A stretch of 64,000 nucleotides of DNA from an uncultured Pelagibacteraceae bacterium (GTDB lineage Bacteria; Pseudomonadota; Alphaproteobacteria; Pelagibacterales; Pelagibacteraceae). Of the stretch, positions 37,617 to 45,884 are shown in pieces. Within the stretch, counting starts at the first letter, position 1. Each line of letters starts with the position of its first letter. The translations under genes were made by a program, and so were the position numbers. The notes under the pieces are model-generated. The model was not told the origin of the DNA, did not search any database, and worked only from the letters and a program-made list of their open reading frames with translations. The stretch covers positions 17,455-81,454 of the forward strand of contig CACBQD010000003.1 in NCBI GenBank assembly GCA_902541285.1, written 5' to 3'.

Positions 37617-37665
37617 TAATAATAATTATTCGCAAAAAAAATGCGTAAATAATAATTATTCGCAA
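37617..37665. repeat. A / A' / A repeat array (two direct copies around an inverted copy)
   Basis: An 18-nt unit aataataattattcgcaa occurs at 37618-37635 and again at 37648-37665, period 30. Each contains the perfect palindrome AATAATTATT. Between them TGCGTAAATAATT (37642-37654) is the inverted complement of AATTATTCGCA with one extra base. The array can form hairpin 1:2 or hairpin 2:3, and the second unit is itself bounded by TGCG and CGCA. It lies upstream of the cysteine-rich mini-gene. Either a multi-site operator or an RNA switch would fit. Confidence 0.6.
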
Positions 37666-37708
37666 GGATATTTGTTGAAAATAATTTTTTCATATTTATT
37701 TTTTAAAT

Positions 37709-37888
37709 ATGCAAATAGAAAATTATAACTGTAAAAAATGTGGATTAACAATTTCTTCAACTTGTTCTAAGTGTGATAAAATAGTTGATGTTGAAGTTCT
37801 TGATGATGGATGTATTGTTCAAAAAACTAAATGTGTTGATTGTGCAAATGCTCCAGTGATCAAAGACGTATGTGTCCAACAAAAATAA
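37709..37888 (+). CDS. Cysteine-rich zinc-ribbon-like mini-protein (59 aa), unrecognised
   Basis: ATG 37709 to TAA 37886-37888 encodes 59 residues with eight cysteines. Three CxxC knuckles are present (CKKC at 8-11, CSKC at 19-22, CVDC at 42-45) plus single cysteines at 35 and 55. The spacing suggests one or two structural metal sites (zinc or iron-sulfur). There is no signal peptide. No family is recognised. A candidate promoter (TTGAAA at 37675 and TATTTT at 37697, 16 nt apart) would give an almost leaderless mRNA. The repeat array upstream suggests specific regulation, perhaps by metal or redox state; that is inference. Confidence 0.65.
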   Translation: MQIENYNCKKCGLTISSTCSKCDKIVDVEVLDDGCIVQKTKCVDCANAPVIKDVCVQQK

Positions 37889-37914
37889 TTAGTTAGTATA
37901 CATAACTTAAAACG

Positions 37915-38367
37915 TTAGTTGATTTTTCCCCAAATATTTTCCTCTTCAACCCACCCTTTAAAACTTTTTGTTTCTACTAAACACCAATTTCTCTCACATT
38001 TTTTTACAAATAATAATCTTCCAGCTTCTATTTTAGCCAAAGGTTTGGAAAATTTAGTTGGTTTTTTGAAAAGAATTTTATTTGACACAGTTATAAAGGA
38101 TTTTGATTGCTTCAATTGAGATATATGTATCCATCCACCATTTTTTTTATTATCAATTATTCTTCTAAAATTTTCTTTTTTATCAATCACTTTTACTGGT
38201 AAGTTTATTTTCTTATAAATATACTTTATCGGATAATCAAAACTTGGGCCATATCTTACGTTTACCTTATCATTTTTAAGCATTAAAAATTTTTCTTCTT
38301 CTTCAGAAAGGGCATTCGAGGTAAAAAATATTATGATTAAAATCCCTAAGATTAATTGCACAAACAA
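37915..38367 (-). CDS. Exported SH3-domain protein
   Basis: A 150-residue protein with a signal peptide (LILGILIIIFFTSNALS) and two bacterial SH3-like repeats: KNDKVNVRYGPSFDYPIKYIY with GGWIHISQLKQSKSF, then KIEAGRLLFVKKCERNWCLVETKSFKGWVEEENIWG. The pattern matches the alphaproteobacterial SH3_4 family, found in the periplasm and thought to bind peptidoglycan or proteins. The start is a TTG at 38367 inside the upstream gene (16-nt overlap); no ATG precedes the signal peptide. Confidence 0.8.
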   Translation of the reverse strand: MFVQLILGILIIIFFTSNALSEEEEKFLMLKNDKVNVRYGPSFDYPIKYIYKKINLPVKVIDKKENFRRIIDNKKNGGWIHISQLKQSKSFITVSNKILFKKPTKFSKPLAKIEAGRLLFVKKCERNWCLVETKSFKGWVEEENIWGKIN

Positions 38368-39104
38368 CCTTTTTTTTTAGTAAATTTTATTTTTCTAAAT
38401 TCAAGTTTTTTTAAATTAACTATCAGAATTGATGAGTGAAGACTTTTATCTGAAGAAATTATGTTTTTTAAAACTTCATTTGCTTGCATACTTCCAATTA
38501 TGTTTGATGTAGTTCCTAATATTCCCTCACTTTCACAATTTAAAACTTCATCAGAAGGTTCTGTCTGGTAAAAACATTTTAAACAAGGACTTGATTTATT
38601 ATTAAAATCGAATGAAAAAATATGTCCATCAAATTTACTAATAGCCCCAACTATTAATTTTCTTTTATATTTTACTGAAAACTTATTTATTAAAAATTTA
38701 GTTTTAAAATTATCAGTTCCATCTACAATTATATCGAAATCTTTAACAATCTTACTTAAATTTTTTTCAGAAGCTTTTTCTTTTAAAATTTTGACTTTTA
38801 CATCTTTATTAATTAATTTTATTCTTCTTTTAAAGATATCAACCTTAAATTTTCCAATATCTTTTGAAGTATACAAGATTTGTCTTTGAAGATTTGAAAT
38901 ATCAACTTTATCATGATCAATAGCCCCTATATACCCTACACCACATCTAGCCAACAAATCTGCAACTGGACTACCTAATCCACCAATTCCTACAATTAAA
39001 ACTTTTGAATTAATTATTTTCTTTTGTCCTAATATACCAATATCCTTAAGTATTATTTGTCTAGAGTATCTCTCTAGCTTTAGTTTTGATAATGAATTTT
39101 TCAC
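38352..39104 (-). CDS. ThiF/MoeB/HesA-family adenylyltransferase
   Basis: A 250-residue E1-like enzyme that adenylates the C-terminus of a ubiquitin-like sulfur carrier (ThiS or MoaD type). The nucleotide-binding motif is VLIVGIGGLGSPVADLLARCGVG, followed by IDHDKVDISNLQRQILY. A CLKC pair (about residue 180) is present and a C-x-C lies at the extreme C-terminus instead of a second clear CxxC, so the zinc site may be atypical. ThiF versus MoeB cannot be separated without the partner genes. Start is GTG at 39104, overlapping the dut stop (GTGA). Confidence 0.87.
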   Translation of the reverse strand: MKNSLSKLKLERYSRQIILKDIGILGQKKIINSKVLIVGIGGLGSPVADLLARCGVGYIGAIDHDKVDISNLQRQILYTSKDIGKFKVDIFKRRIKLINKDVKVKILKEKASEKNLSKIVKDFDIIVDGTDNFKTKFLINKFSVKYKRKLIVGAISKFDGHIFSFDFNNKSSPCLKCFYQTEPSDEVLNCESEGILGTTSNIIGSMQANEVLKNIISSDKSLHSSILIVNLKKLEFRKIKFTKKKGCLCN

Positions 39105-39538
39105 TTACCTGTTGATCCAAATCCACCCGAACCTCTAATTGTCCCAGGCAAAGTTTCTACAGTTTCAAAATCTACTTTTAGTATTGGCATTAATATCATT
39201 TGAGCAATCCTATCATCCTTATTTATTGTAAAGTCTTTATCTCCATGATTAAATAAAATTACTTTTATTTCTCCTCTATAGTCACTATCAATTGTTCCAG
39301 GAGTATTTAATACACTTATATTATTTTTAGCTGCTAAACCTGATCGCGGCCTGATCTGAACTTCGGTATCCTCAGGTATTGCAATAGATATACCTGTTGG
39401 CACTAAAGCGTTTTTGCCTGGTTTAATTACTATTTTCTTTTCAATGAATGCAGTCAAATCTAGTCCAGATGAACCTGTTGTTTTATATTCTGGCAGTTTA
39501 ACTTTTTTGTCTAATTTTTTAATTAAGACTTTCACCAT
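39101..39538 (-). CDS. dut: dUTP diphosphatase
   Basis: Hydrolyses dUTP to dUMP, preventing uracil in DNA and feeding thymidylate synthesis. Trimeric dUTPase motifs in order: GSSGLDLTAF (I), RPRSGLAAKN (II), GTIDSDYRGEIKVILFNHG (III, catalytic Asp), RIAQMILMP (IV), and the C-terminal RGSGGFGSTGK (V). The 145-residue length is normal. It sits 4 nt after coaBC, the usual alphaproteobacterial order. Confidence 0.97.
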   Translation of the reverse strand: MVKVLIKKLDKKVKLPEYKTTGSSGLDLTAFIEKKIVIKPGKNALVPTGISIAIPEDTEVQIRPRSGLAAKNNISVLNTPGTIDSDYRGEIKVILFNHGDKDFTINKDDRIAQMILMPILKVDFETVETLPGTIRGSGGFGSTGK

Positions 39539-39542
39539 TAAG

Positions 39543-40742
39543 TTAATTAATCTGTTGAATCACTCTTTTGACTATTTCTTCAGCGACCAATGATTTACTC
39601 ATCTTTTCAAAATTTTCTTCAGGTTTATCTTTGTAAAATATTGAAATTTTATTAAAGTCTGATTCAAATCCTATAGTTTGATCTGAGACATCATTTGCGA
39701 TTATCCAGTCGCAATTTTTTTCATTCAACTTCTCCTTTGCATTTGTTGAAACATTGTTTGTTTCTGCCGCAAAACCAATAGTTATTTTTGGCCTTAATGA
39801 ATTATGATTAGAAATATGATTTAAAATATCAATATTTTTTTCTAGCTCTAAGTTTAACTCCTCATTCTTTTTAATCTTTGTCCTCTTATAATTTTTCACT
39901 TTAAAATCAGAAACAGCTGCTGAAAAAATAGCTACATCTGTTGGAAGATTATTTAAACTTTCTTTGAACATCTCTTCAGCTGTTTCAACATTTATAAAAT
40001 TAACACCATCCAAAGGTTTAATACTCGTCTTTCCAGAAATAAGTGTTGTGTCAAATCCATTGTCTCTAAGACATTTGGCTATTTCATATCCTTGTTTGCC
40101 ACTTGATTTATTTGTAATAAATCTTACAGGATCAATATATTCATTAGTTGGCCCAGCAGTAACTAAAGCTTTTAATTTTTTATTTTTATCTAAATTAGAA
40201 AAATAATTTTTAAGTATATTGGCTATCCCACTTGGCTCTGTCATTTTTCCTTCACCATATTCACCGCATGCCATATCCCCTATCTCTGGCCCAATAATTT
40301 TGTATCCAAAGCTTTTTAATTTCAATATGTTTTCTTTAGTAGAGGGATGCTCCCACATTCTTACATTCATTGCTGGTGCTAAAAATATTTGTTTGTTAGA
40401 GGCTAATAAAACGGTAGACGCCAAATCTTCAGCATTACCTGAAGCTACTTTAGATATGGTATTAGCTGTAATAGGCGCAACTAATACTGCATCAGCCCAT
40501 CTTGATAAAGATATGTGGTCCATCTCAGCTTCGTTTTCCACACTAAATATATCATCATAAACTTTTTCTTGAGAAAGAGATGAAACAGATAGTGGAGTTA
40601 CAAATTCTTTTGCATTTTTTGTCAATATAGTTTTTACACAAGCACCATTTTTCTTAAGTAATCTTATTATCTCAAGACTTTTGTAGGCTGAAATTCCACC
40701 ACATATAATTAATAATATTTTTTTGTTTTCAAAAATGTTCAT
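39543..40742 (-). CDS. coaBC: Bifunctional phosphopantothenoylcysteine decarboxylase/synthetase
   Basis: Two coenzyme A biosynthesis steps in one polypeptide. The N-terminal CoaC flavoprotein half has ICGGISAYKSLEIIRLL, PAMNVRMWEHPST and the active-site Cys in GDMACGEYGEGKM. The CoaB half starts near residue 190 with VTAGPTNEYIDPVRFITNKSSGKQGYEIA. The 399-residue length is standard. It lies between ubiB and dut in one leftward run. Confidence 0.96.
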   Translation of the reverse strand: MNIFENKKILLIICGGISAYKSLEIIRLLKKNGACVKTILTKNAKEFVTPLSVSSLSQEKVYDDIFSVENEAEMDHISLSRWADAVLVAPITANTISKVASGNAEDLASTVLLASNKQIFLAPAMNVRMWEHPSTKENILKLKSFGYKIIGPEIGDMACGEYGEGKMTEPSGIANILKNYFSNLDKNKKLKALVTAGPTNEYIDPVRFITNKSSGKQGYEIAKCLRDNGFDTTLISGKTSIKPLDGVNFINVETAEEMFKESLNNLPTDVAIFSAAVSDFKVKNYKRTKIKKNEELNLELEKNIDILNHISNHNSLRPKITIGFAAETNNVSTNAKEKLNEKNCDWIIANDVSDQTIGFESDFNKISIFYKDKPEENFEKMSKSLVAEEIVKRVIQQIN

Positions 40743-40750
40743 CGTCGAGA

Positions 40751-42319
40751 TTAAAATACTACTAATCCTAAAATTACAAGTAATAATAAACCAATGATTG
40801 ATTGATTTCTGAAAGCTACCATTTCAGTTTTTTTTGTATTTAGATCATTATAAGTATTTGTATTTTGTGGAATTTGTCCACTTGCAAGAAATGTTAATGC
40901 TTGGTTTGCTTTATCCATTATTTGTGGCATTTCTGGTAATCTTTTTATAACTTCTGCAGAATTTTTTAGAGTTTCATTTAATGTTGTTATGGGATCTTTT
41001 GTTTCTTTAAGCCATTTTTCAAGAACAGGTCTTGACGTTTCCCAAATGTTTGTCTCTGGATTTAATCTTCTTGCAACACCTTCAACTACTACCATGGTTT
41101 TCTGTAGCATGAGCAACTGTGGTTGAGTTTGCATATTAAATTTTTCTGTCACATCAAAAAGTTGTTTGAGTAATTTACCGCCAGATATATCTTTAATTGA
41201 CTGACCAAATATTGGCTCTCCTATTGATCTTAGTGCTTGGGCGAGATCATCAACAGGCACTTCTTTTGGAACTAACCCTGCAGCCAAATGAACTTCAGCC
41301 ACTTTTTTATAATCTCGTTTAATAAAACCATATAAAATCTCAGCAAGAAATTTTTTACTCAAATCATCGAGCCTTCCCATTATACCAAAATCGATAGGAA
41401 CTATTTGACCGCTATTGTTTATAAAAATGTTACCTTGATGCATATCTGCATGAAAAAAACCATCTCTGACAGCATGTCTTAGAAAATGTTGAATAATATC
41501 TGATGCAATTTTTTTGGTATCTATATTTCTTTTTTCTAACTCTTCTGTTTCTCTTATAGAGACACCTTCAACCCAGTCTAAAGTCATTACATTTTCACTT
41601 GTAAAATTCCAATAAATTCTAGGAACTTGAAATCCACTGTCATTCTTTGTGTTTTCAGAATACTCATTAGCTGCAGCGGCTTCAAATCTTAAATCCATTT
41701 CTAAATTGGTTATTTCTTTTAGCAAATAAACAACCTCAACTAATTTAAGTCTTTTTGTCTTTTTGATAATTGACTCAGTTAAAAAAGCAAAAAGCATCAA
41801 AGCATCAATTTCTTCGTTAAATATTTTTTTTATATCTGGTCGTAAAATTTTTATAGCCACGTCTTTAATTGTGCTATTATCATTTATTTGCGCTTTATGA
41901 ACTTGAGCTATAGATGCTGCCGCCACTGGTTCAGATAGATTTATAATTGAATTAAAATTATCTTCCCCTAGATCCTTTTTGATTATTTCTTTAGCTTTAG
42001 ATAATTCAAAAGGAGGCAAACGATCTTGTAAACTCTCTAGTTGCTTTGATAACTTTTCTCCAATTATATCTGGTCTAGTTGCTAGAAATTGACCTAATTT
42101 AATGAATGTTGTACCCATAGATTGCAACGAGTTTGATAATCTTTCACCTTCGGTTTCATTTACAAAAGAATTATCTTTTTTTGAAAATGATAAAGACAAC
42201 AAATAGAATAAAATTTTTATTCCAAATGGTGGATTATGAAACTTTGTGAATATACTTAAAGCGTCAGATTTTGCTAATTTCCTTCCAAGCTTAAAAAGTA
42301 TGTATAATTTTTTAATCAT
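40751..42319 (-). CDS. ubiB: Ubiquinone biosynthesis protein UbiB (ABC1/ADCK kinase-like)
   Basis: Atypical kinase or ATPase supporting ubiquinone synthesis at the inner membrane. The KxGQ motif is in FIKLGQFLATRPDIIGEKL and the nucleotide-binding catalytic region in FFHADMHQGNIFINNSGQIVPIDFGIMGRL. A C-terminal transmembrane segment (QSIIGLLLLVILGLVVF) anchors it. I set the start at ATG 42319, which overlaps the ubiE stop (ATGA) and gives 522 residues; a TTG nine bases upstream is possible but less likely. Confidence 0.95.
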   Translation of the reverse strand: MIKKLYILFKLGRKLAKSDALSIFTKFHNPPFGIKILFYLLSLSFSKKDNSFVNETEGERLSNSLQSMGTTFIKLGQFLATRPDIIGEKLSKQLESLQDRLPPFELSKAKEIIKKDLGEDNFNSIINLSEPVAAASIAQVHKAQINDNSTIKDVAIKILRPDIKKIFNEEIDALMLFAFLTESIIKKTKRLKLVEVVYLLKEITNLEMDLRFEAAAANEYSENTKNDSGFQVPRIYWNFTSENVMTLDWVEGVSIRETEELEKRNIDTKKIASDIIQHFLRHAVRDGFFHADMHQGNIFINNSGQIVPIDFGIMGRLDDLSKKFLAEILYGFIKRDYKKVAEVHLAAGLVPKEVPVDDLAQALRSIGEPIFGQSIKDISGGKLLKQLFDVTEKFNMQTQPQLLMLQKTMVVVEGVARRLNPETNIWETSRPVLEKWLKETKDPITTLNETLKNSAEVIKRLPEMPQIMDKANQALTFLASGQIPQNTNTYNDLNTKKTEMVAFRNQSIIGLLLLVILGLVVF

Positions 42320-43023
42320 ATTTTCCAACCTGAATGAATAGCTACTATTCCTCCAGAAAAGTTTCTATACTCACATTTAATAAAATTATTTTTCTCCATT
42401 AAACCCTTTAATTCCTCTTGATTAACAAATTCTTGGATACTTTTTATTAGATATTCATAAGGTTCTTTTTCACCAACCACAAATTTTCCTATTTCTGGAA
42501 TTAATTTAGAGTATCTTTTATAGACTAAATCTAAGTTTAAATTTTGAATTTTTGAAAATTCTAAACAAAAAAATCTACCTCCTGACTTTAAAACTCTGTA
42601 CGCTTCACTTAAGGATTTATTAATATTTTTTGTATTTCTTAAACCAAAACTGATTGTGTAATAATCACATGAATTAGATTTTAAAGGCAATTTCTCTGCC
42701 GAACCCTTAATCCACTTGATATTTTTGTAATTTGATAGTCTATTTTTTCCCTTTTTCATCATTCCTTCATTGGGGTCAATACAAAATAATTCTATATTTT
42801 TATTTGAACTATTATCGATAAAAAGTTTTGCTATATCACCTGTGCCACATGCAACATCTGCTAGAATTTTATTTTTACCTGGGTTCATCCAATTTATTAA
42901 ATTTCTTTTCCAGATTCTATGAACTCCGAGTGACATCAAATCATTCATGATGTCGTATTTATCATAAACTTTATCAAAGACACCTTGGACTAGACCTTTT
43001 TTATTTTGAAGATATTGTTGCAT
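42316..43023 (-). CDS. ubiE: Ubiquinone/menaquinone C-methyltransferase
   Basis: SAM-dependent C-methylation of the quinone ring. Family signatures: VFDKVYDKYDIMNDLMSLGVHRIWKRNLI at the N-terminus, the SAM-binding LADVACGTGDIAKLF, and YYTISFGLRNTKNINKSL. The C-terminal GGIVAIHSGWKI is typical. Length 235. It heads the ubiE-ubiB-coaBC-dut run and diverges from mutM across 32 bp. Coq7, another ubiquinone enzyme, is at 52.5 kb. Confidence 0.96.
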   Translation of the reverse strand: MQQYLQNKKGLVQGVFDKVYDKYDIMNDLMSLGVHRIWKRNLINWMNPGKNKILADVACGTGDIAKLFIDNSSNKNIELFCIDPNEGMMKKGKNRLSNYKNIKWIKGSAEKLPLKSNSCDYYTISFGLRNTKNINKSLSEAYRVLKSGGRFFCLEFSKIQNLNLDLVYKRYSKLIPEIGKFVVGEKEPYEYLIKSIQEFVNQEELKGLMEKNNFIKCEYRNFSGGIVAIHSGWKI

Positions 43024-43055
43024 AAAATAAATAATATTAATTAATATAATAATAA

Positions 43056-43919
43056 ATGCCAGAATTGCCAGAAGTAGAAGTTGTTAAAGAGTCACTAAGT
43101 AGAACAATAACAGGAAAAAAAATAAAAAAAGTAAGTATAAAGAATAGGAATTTAAGGTACAAAATAAAAAAAGGTTTTGAAACAAGACTTCAGTCAAAAT
43201 CAATAAAAAAAGTTAAGCGGTTTTCAAAATATATCATACTAGTTTTAAATGATGAAAAATTTTGCTTAATTCATCTTGGAATGTCTGGCACTATACATCT
43301 CTTAAGAAAAAATATTTTAAATCAAAAAACAAATGCAAGTTTTTATCACAGTCCTTATTTACCAAAAAAACATAACCATGTGTTTTTGGAATTTGATAAC
43401 ATAAAAATTATATATAATGATCCCAGAAGATTTGGTTATTTCAAATTATTTGAAAATAAGAATAATTTAGAAAATTTTATAAATAACTATGGTCCTGAGC
43501 CTTTTTCCTCAAAATTTAATCTCAACTACTTAAAAAAATTTTTTTATAAGAAGAAAAAGAATATAAAAAATTTTCTCTTAGATCAAAAGTTTGTTTCAGG
43601 TTTGGGGAATATTTATGCAAGTGAAATTTTATTCAAGTCTAAAATAAATCCAAAAAAAAAAGCAAAATCTTTAAGTGATAACGATTGTATTAATATTATT
43701 AAATATTCAAGAAAAATTTTAAATTTAGCGATAAAAAAAGGTGGGTCTAGTATCAGAGATTTTAAAAATATAGTTGGTAAAAATGGATCTTTTCAAGATA
43801 ACTTTAAAGTATACAATAGAGAAAATAAGAGTTGTCTTTCACCAGGATGCAAAGGGACAATAAAAAAAAAATTTATCACTAATAGATCAACATTTTTTTG
43901 TAATATTTGTCAAAAATAA
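43056..43919 (+). CDS. mutM: Formamidopyrimidine-DNA glycosylase
   Basis: Removes 8-oxoguanine and formamidopyrimidines. The N-terminal PELPEVEVVKESL carries the catalytic Pro and Glu. GLGNIYASEILFKSKINP is the helix-two-turn-helix DNA-binding region. The C-terminal zinc finger CLSPGCKGTIKKK...STFFCNICQK has C-x4-C and C-x2-C pairs, the alphaproteobacterial variant. Length 287. Together with nth it gives two oxidative-damage glycosylases in the window. rpsT follows after 50 nt. Confidence 0.97.
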   Translation: MPELPEVEVVKESLSRTITGKKIKKVSIKNRNLRYKIKKGFETRLQSKSIKKVKRFSKYIILVLNDEKFCLIHLGMSGTIHLLRKNILNQKTNASFYHSPYLPKKHNHVFLEFDNIKIIYNDPRRFGYFKLFENKNNLENFINNYGPEPFSSKFNLNYLKKFFYKKKKNIKNFLLDQKFVSGLGNIYASEILFKSKINPKKKAKSLSDNDCINIIKYSRKILNLAIKKGGSSIRDFKNIVGKNGSFQDNFKVYNRENKSCLSPGCKGTIKKKFITNRSTFFCNICQK

Positions 43920-43931
43920 AAAATTATTATA

Positions 43932-43960
43932 TTGACCGTATAAATTTCTCGTTATATACA
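43932..43960 (+). promoter_or_regulatory. Promoter of rpsT, predicting a nearly leaderless mRNA
   Basis: TTGACC (43932-43937) and TATACA (43955-43960) are spaced by 17 nt. Transcription would start near 43967, while the rpsT ATG is at 43970. No Shine-Dalgarno is visible in the bases before the ATG (atcgcgctt). An alternative -10, TATATA at 43953, shifts the start by about two bases only. Confidence 0.6.
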
Positions 43961-43969
43961 ATCGCGCTT

Positions 43970-44230
43970 ATGGCAAACACTAAATCAGCTATTAAACGAA
44001 TAAGACGTATATCACGTCAAACAACGGTAAATAAGTCTAGAAAAAGCAGGTTTAGATCTGCAATAAAAAAAATGAATTTAATTCTTGATAAAAAGGACAA
44101 AAAAGAAGCTTTAGCATTCTTGCCAAAATTAAACTCTGAATTGATGAAAATAGCAAAGACAGGGGTGATAAAAAAGCAAAACGCGTCAAGAAATATTTCT
44201 AGAATAACAAAAAAAATAAATTCCTTATAA
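43970..44230 (+). CDS. rpsT: Ribosomal protein S20
   Basis: Small-subunit protein, 86 residues. ATG 43970 (ANTKSAIKRIRRISRQTTVNKS) matches the conserved S20 N-terminus; the frame extends upstream to 43907 but that part overlaps the mutM end and a promoter and is rejected. Lys/Arg-rich helices end in KKQNASRNISRITKKINSL. The position between mutM and dnaA is common in alphaproteobacteria. It may be translated from a nearly leaderless transcript. Confidence 0.96.
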   Translation: MANTKSAIKRIRRISRQTTVNKSRKSRFRSAIKKMNLILDKKDKKEALAFLPKLNSELMKIAKTGVIKKQNASRNISRITKKINSL

Positions 44231-44474
44231 CAACTTTTAGTTTACTTAAAGAAATTACAACCCTAGAGATTATTTTTTCAATTAAAAAAAGAATCTTTTA
44301 ATCTTTTAGTCCCAAGATAAAAAAAAAATAAAAAAAGTAAATTTAAGATTACTAATTTTAAGTCCCTAAAAATAGATTCAATTATTAATTTATACAATTG
44401 TAAATTTTATTTTTTTTTGAGAATAAAAATAAATTTATTGCATTGAATTATGAATAGGAGTTTAACAGACTCTC
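44231..44474. other. AT-rich dnaA upstream region without recognisable DnaA boxes
   Basis: The 244-bp gap between rpsT and dnaA is extremely A/T rich and holds no long gene. I find no TTATCCACA-like DnaA boxes. Visible elements are a duplicated aatctttt (around 44291-44305), two agtccc-containing segments (44308 and 44361 areas) and the near-palindrome tttatacaattgtaaa (around 44389-44404). It probably holds the dnaA promoter. A role as replication origin is not supported by the sequence; many alphaproteobacteria initiate elsewhere. Confidence 0.5.
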
Positions 44475-44485
44475 ATGAAAAATAA
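44450..44485 (+). other. Candidate 11-codon upstream ORF overlapping the dnaA start
   Basis: ATG 44450 opens a frame encoding MNRSLTDSHEK that ends at TAA 44483-44485, overlapping the first 11 nt of dnaA in another frame. The only Shine-Dalgarno-like GGAG (44457-44460) is 14 nt from the dnaA ATG, rather far, and its GAGT can pair with ACTC at 44469-44472. Translation of the short frame could open this hairpin. It may equally be chance. Confidence 0.3.
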
Positions 44486-45884
44486 TCTCACGAACATTAA
44501 ATCAGACAATATTAATAAGATTGATTGGAAATTATTACAAAATGAAATGAAAAATAAGTTTGGTTCTGAGATTTATGATAGTTGGTTAAAAAAAATTGAT
44601 TTGGTTGATGAGTTTAAAAATTATGTTTTATTATCCGTTTCGACAAGATTTATTAGAGACTGGATAACTTCAAGATATTTAGATCAAATATTACAAATAA
44701 TTAAATTATATAAAAAAGATATTTCCAGGATAGAATTTGTGATTAACGAGAATATAAAGAACAAAAATACTGATGAAATAAAACCAGATATTTCATCTGA
44801 TAATGAAAAGGTTTCATTCATTAAAGATTCATATCTTCAATATAATCGAATTGATCCAAATAAAAACTTTGAGAATTTCTTGCTAGGGAAAAGTAATAAA
44901 CTAGCTTTTGAAGCCGCAAAAAAAGTCTCTGAGCAGATAGCCCACTATAACCCTCTATATATTTATGGTGGAGTTGGAATGGGTAAGACACATTTGTTAA
45001 ATGCAATTGGTTTAAGTTTGAAAGAAAAAAATAAAGTAATGTTTATTTCAGCTGAAAGATTTATGTATCAATTTGTAAAATCGATAAAATCCAATGACAT
45101 GGTAAAGTTTAAAGAGTATTTTAGAAATACTGATATATTTTTGATTGATGATATTCAATTTATGAATGGAAAAGAAGCTATGCAAGAAGAGTTTTTTCAT
45201 ACATTCAATGTTTTGCTAGAGAAAGGATCTCAAATTATTGTATCAGCAGATAGACCACCAAACAAATTAACTAGAATACAAGAAAGAATTAAATCCAGAT
45301 TCTCAGGAGGACTAGTAGTTGATATCCAAAATGCAGATTTTGAATTAAGATACAATATAATAAAATCTAAAAATGAAGATCTTGGAATTCATGATCCAAA
45401 TAATATTAAAATTAGTGACGAAATCATAAAATTTATCAGTACTGAAGTTAACACTAGTATCAGAGAACTTGTAGGAGCATTTAATAGAATAGTATCTTTC
45501 TCAAGAATTTATGGAAAAACTCCTTCGATGTCAGAGGTAAAAGTAATATTAAAAGATTTATTAAATTTAACTGAAAATAAAGTTGATATAGATAATATTC
45601 AAACAATAGTCTGTAAATATTTTAAAATAAGTAAAAACGAAATGTTGTCACCAAGAAGGTCAAGATATCTTGTAAGACCAAGACAAACTGCTATTTATTT
45701 AGCAAAAATGCTGACATCTAAATCTTTGCCAGAGATAGGTCGATCATTTGCCAATAGAGACCACACAACTGTTATTCATTCAGTTAAAACAATAGAAAAA
45801 TTGAGAAAAGATGATAATGAATTAAATTTAAGCATTGATAGCCTAAAGAATAAAATATTATACAAACAAGAAAATGAAATTTAG
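44475..45884 (+). CDS. dnaA: Chromosomal replication initiator DnaA
   Basis: AAA+ initiator of chromosome replication. Domain I covers about residues 1-90, then a short linker. The AAA+ domain has Walker A YGGVGMGKTHLLNAIG (about residue 160-175) and Walker B IFLIDDIQFMNGKEA. Domain IV contains the DNA-binding signature FANRDHTTVIHSVKTIEKL near residue 430. Length 469. The start is ATG 44475 with a suboptimal ribosome binding site. dnaN overlaps its end by 11 nt. Confidence 0.98.
   Translation: MKNNLTNIKSDNINKIDWKLLQNEMKNKFGSEIYDSWLKKIDLVDEFKNYVLLSVSTRFIRDWITSRYLDQILQIIKLYKKDISRIEFVINENIKNKNTDEIKPDISSDNEKVSFIKDSYLQYNRIDPNKNFENFLLGKSNKLAFEAAKKVSEQIAHYNPLYIYGGVGMGKTHLLNAIGLSLKEKNKVMFISAERFMYQFVKSIKSNDMVKFKEYFRNTDIFLIDDIQFMNGKEAMQEEFFHTFNVLLEKGSQIIVSADRPPNKLTRIQERIKSRFSGGLVVDIQNADFELRYNIIKSKNEDLGIHDPNNIKISDEIIKFISTEVNTSIRELVGAFNRIVSFSRIYGKTPSMSEVKVILKDLLNLTENKVDIDNIQTIVCKYFKISKNEMLSPRRSRYLVRPRQTAIYLAKMLTSKSLPEIGRSFANRDHTTVIHSVKTIEKLRKDDNELNLSIDSLKNKILYKQENEI

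Noticed and set aside
43907..43969. Upstream extension of rpsT
   Set aside because: It overlaps the mutM end and contains a promoter. The conserved S20 start is the ATG at 43970.
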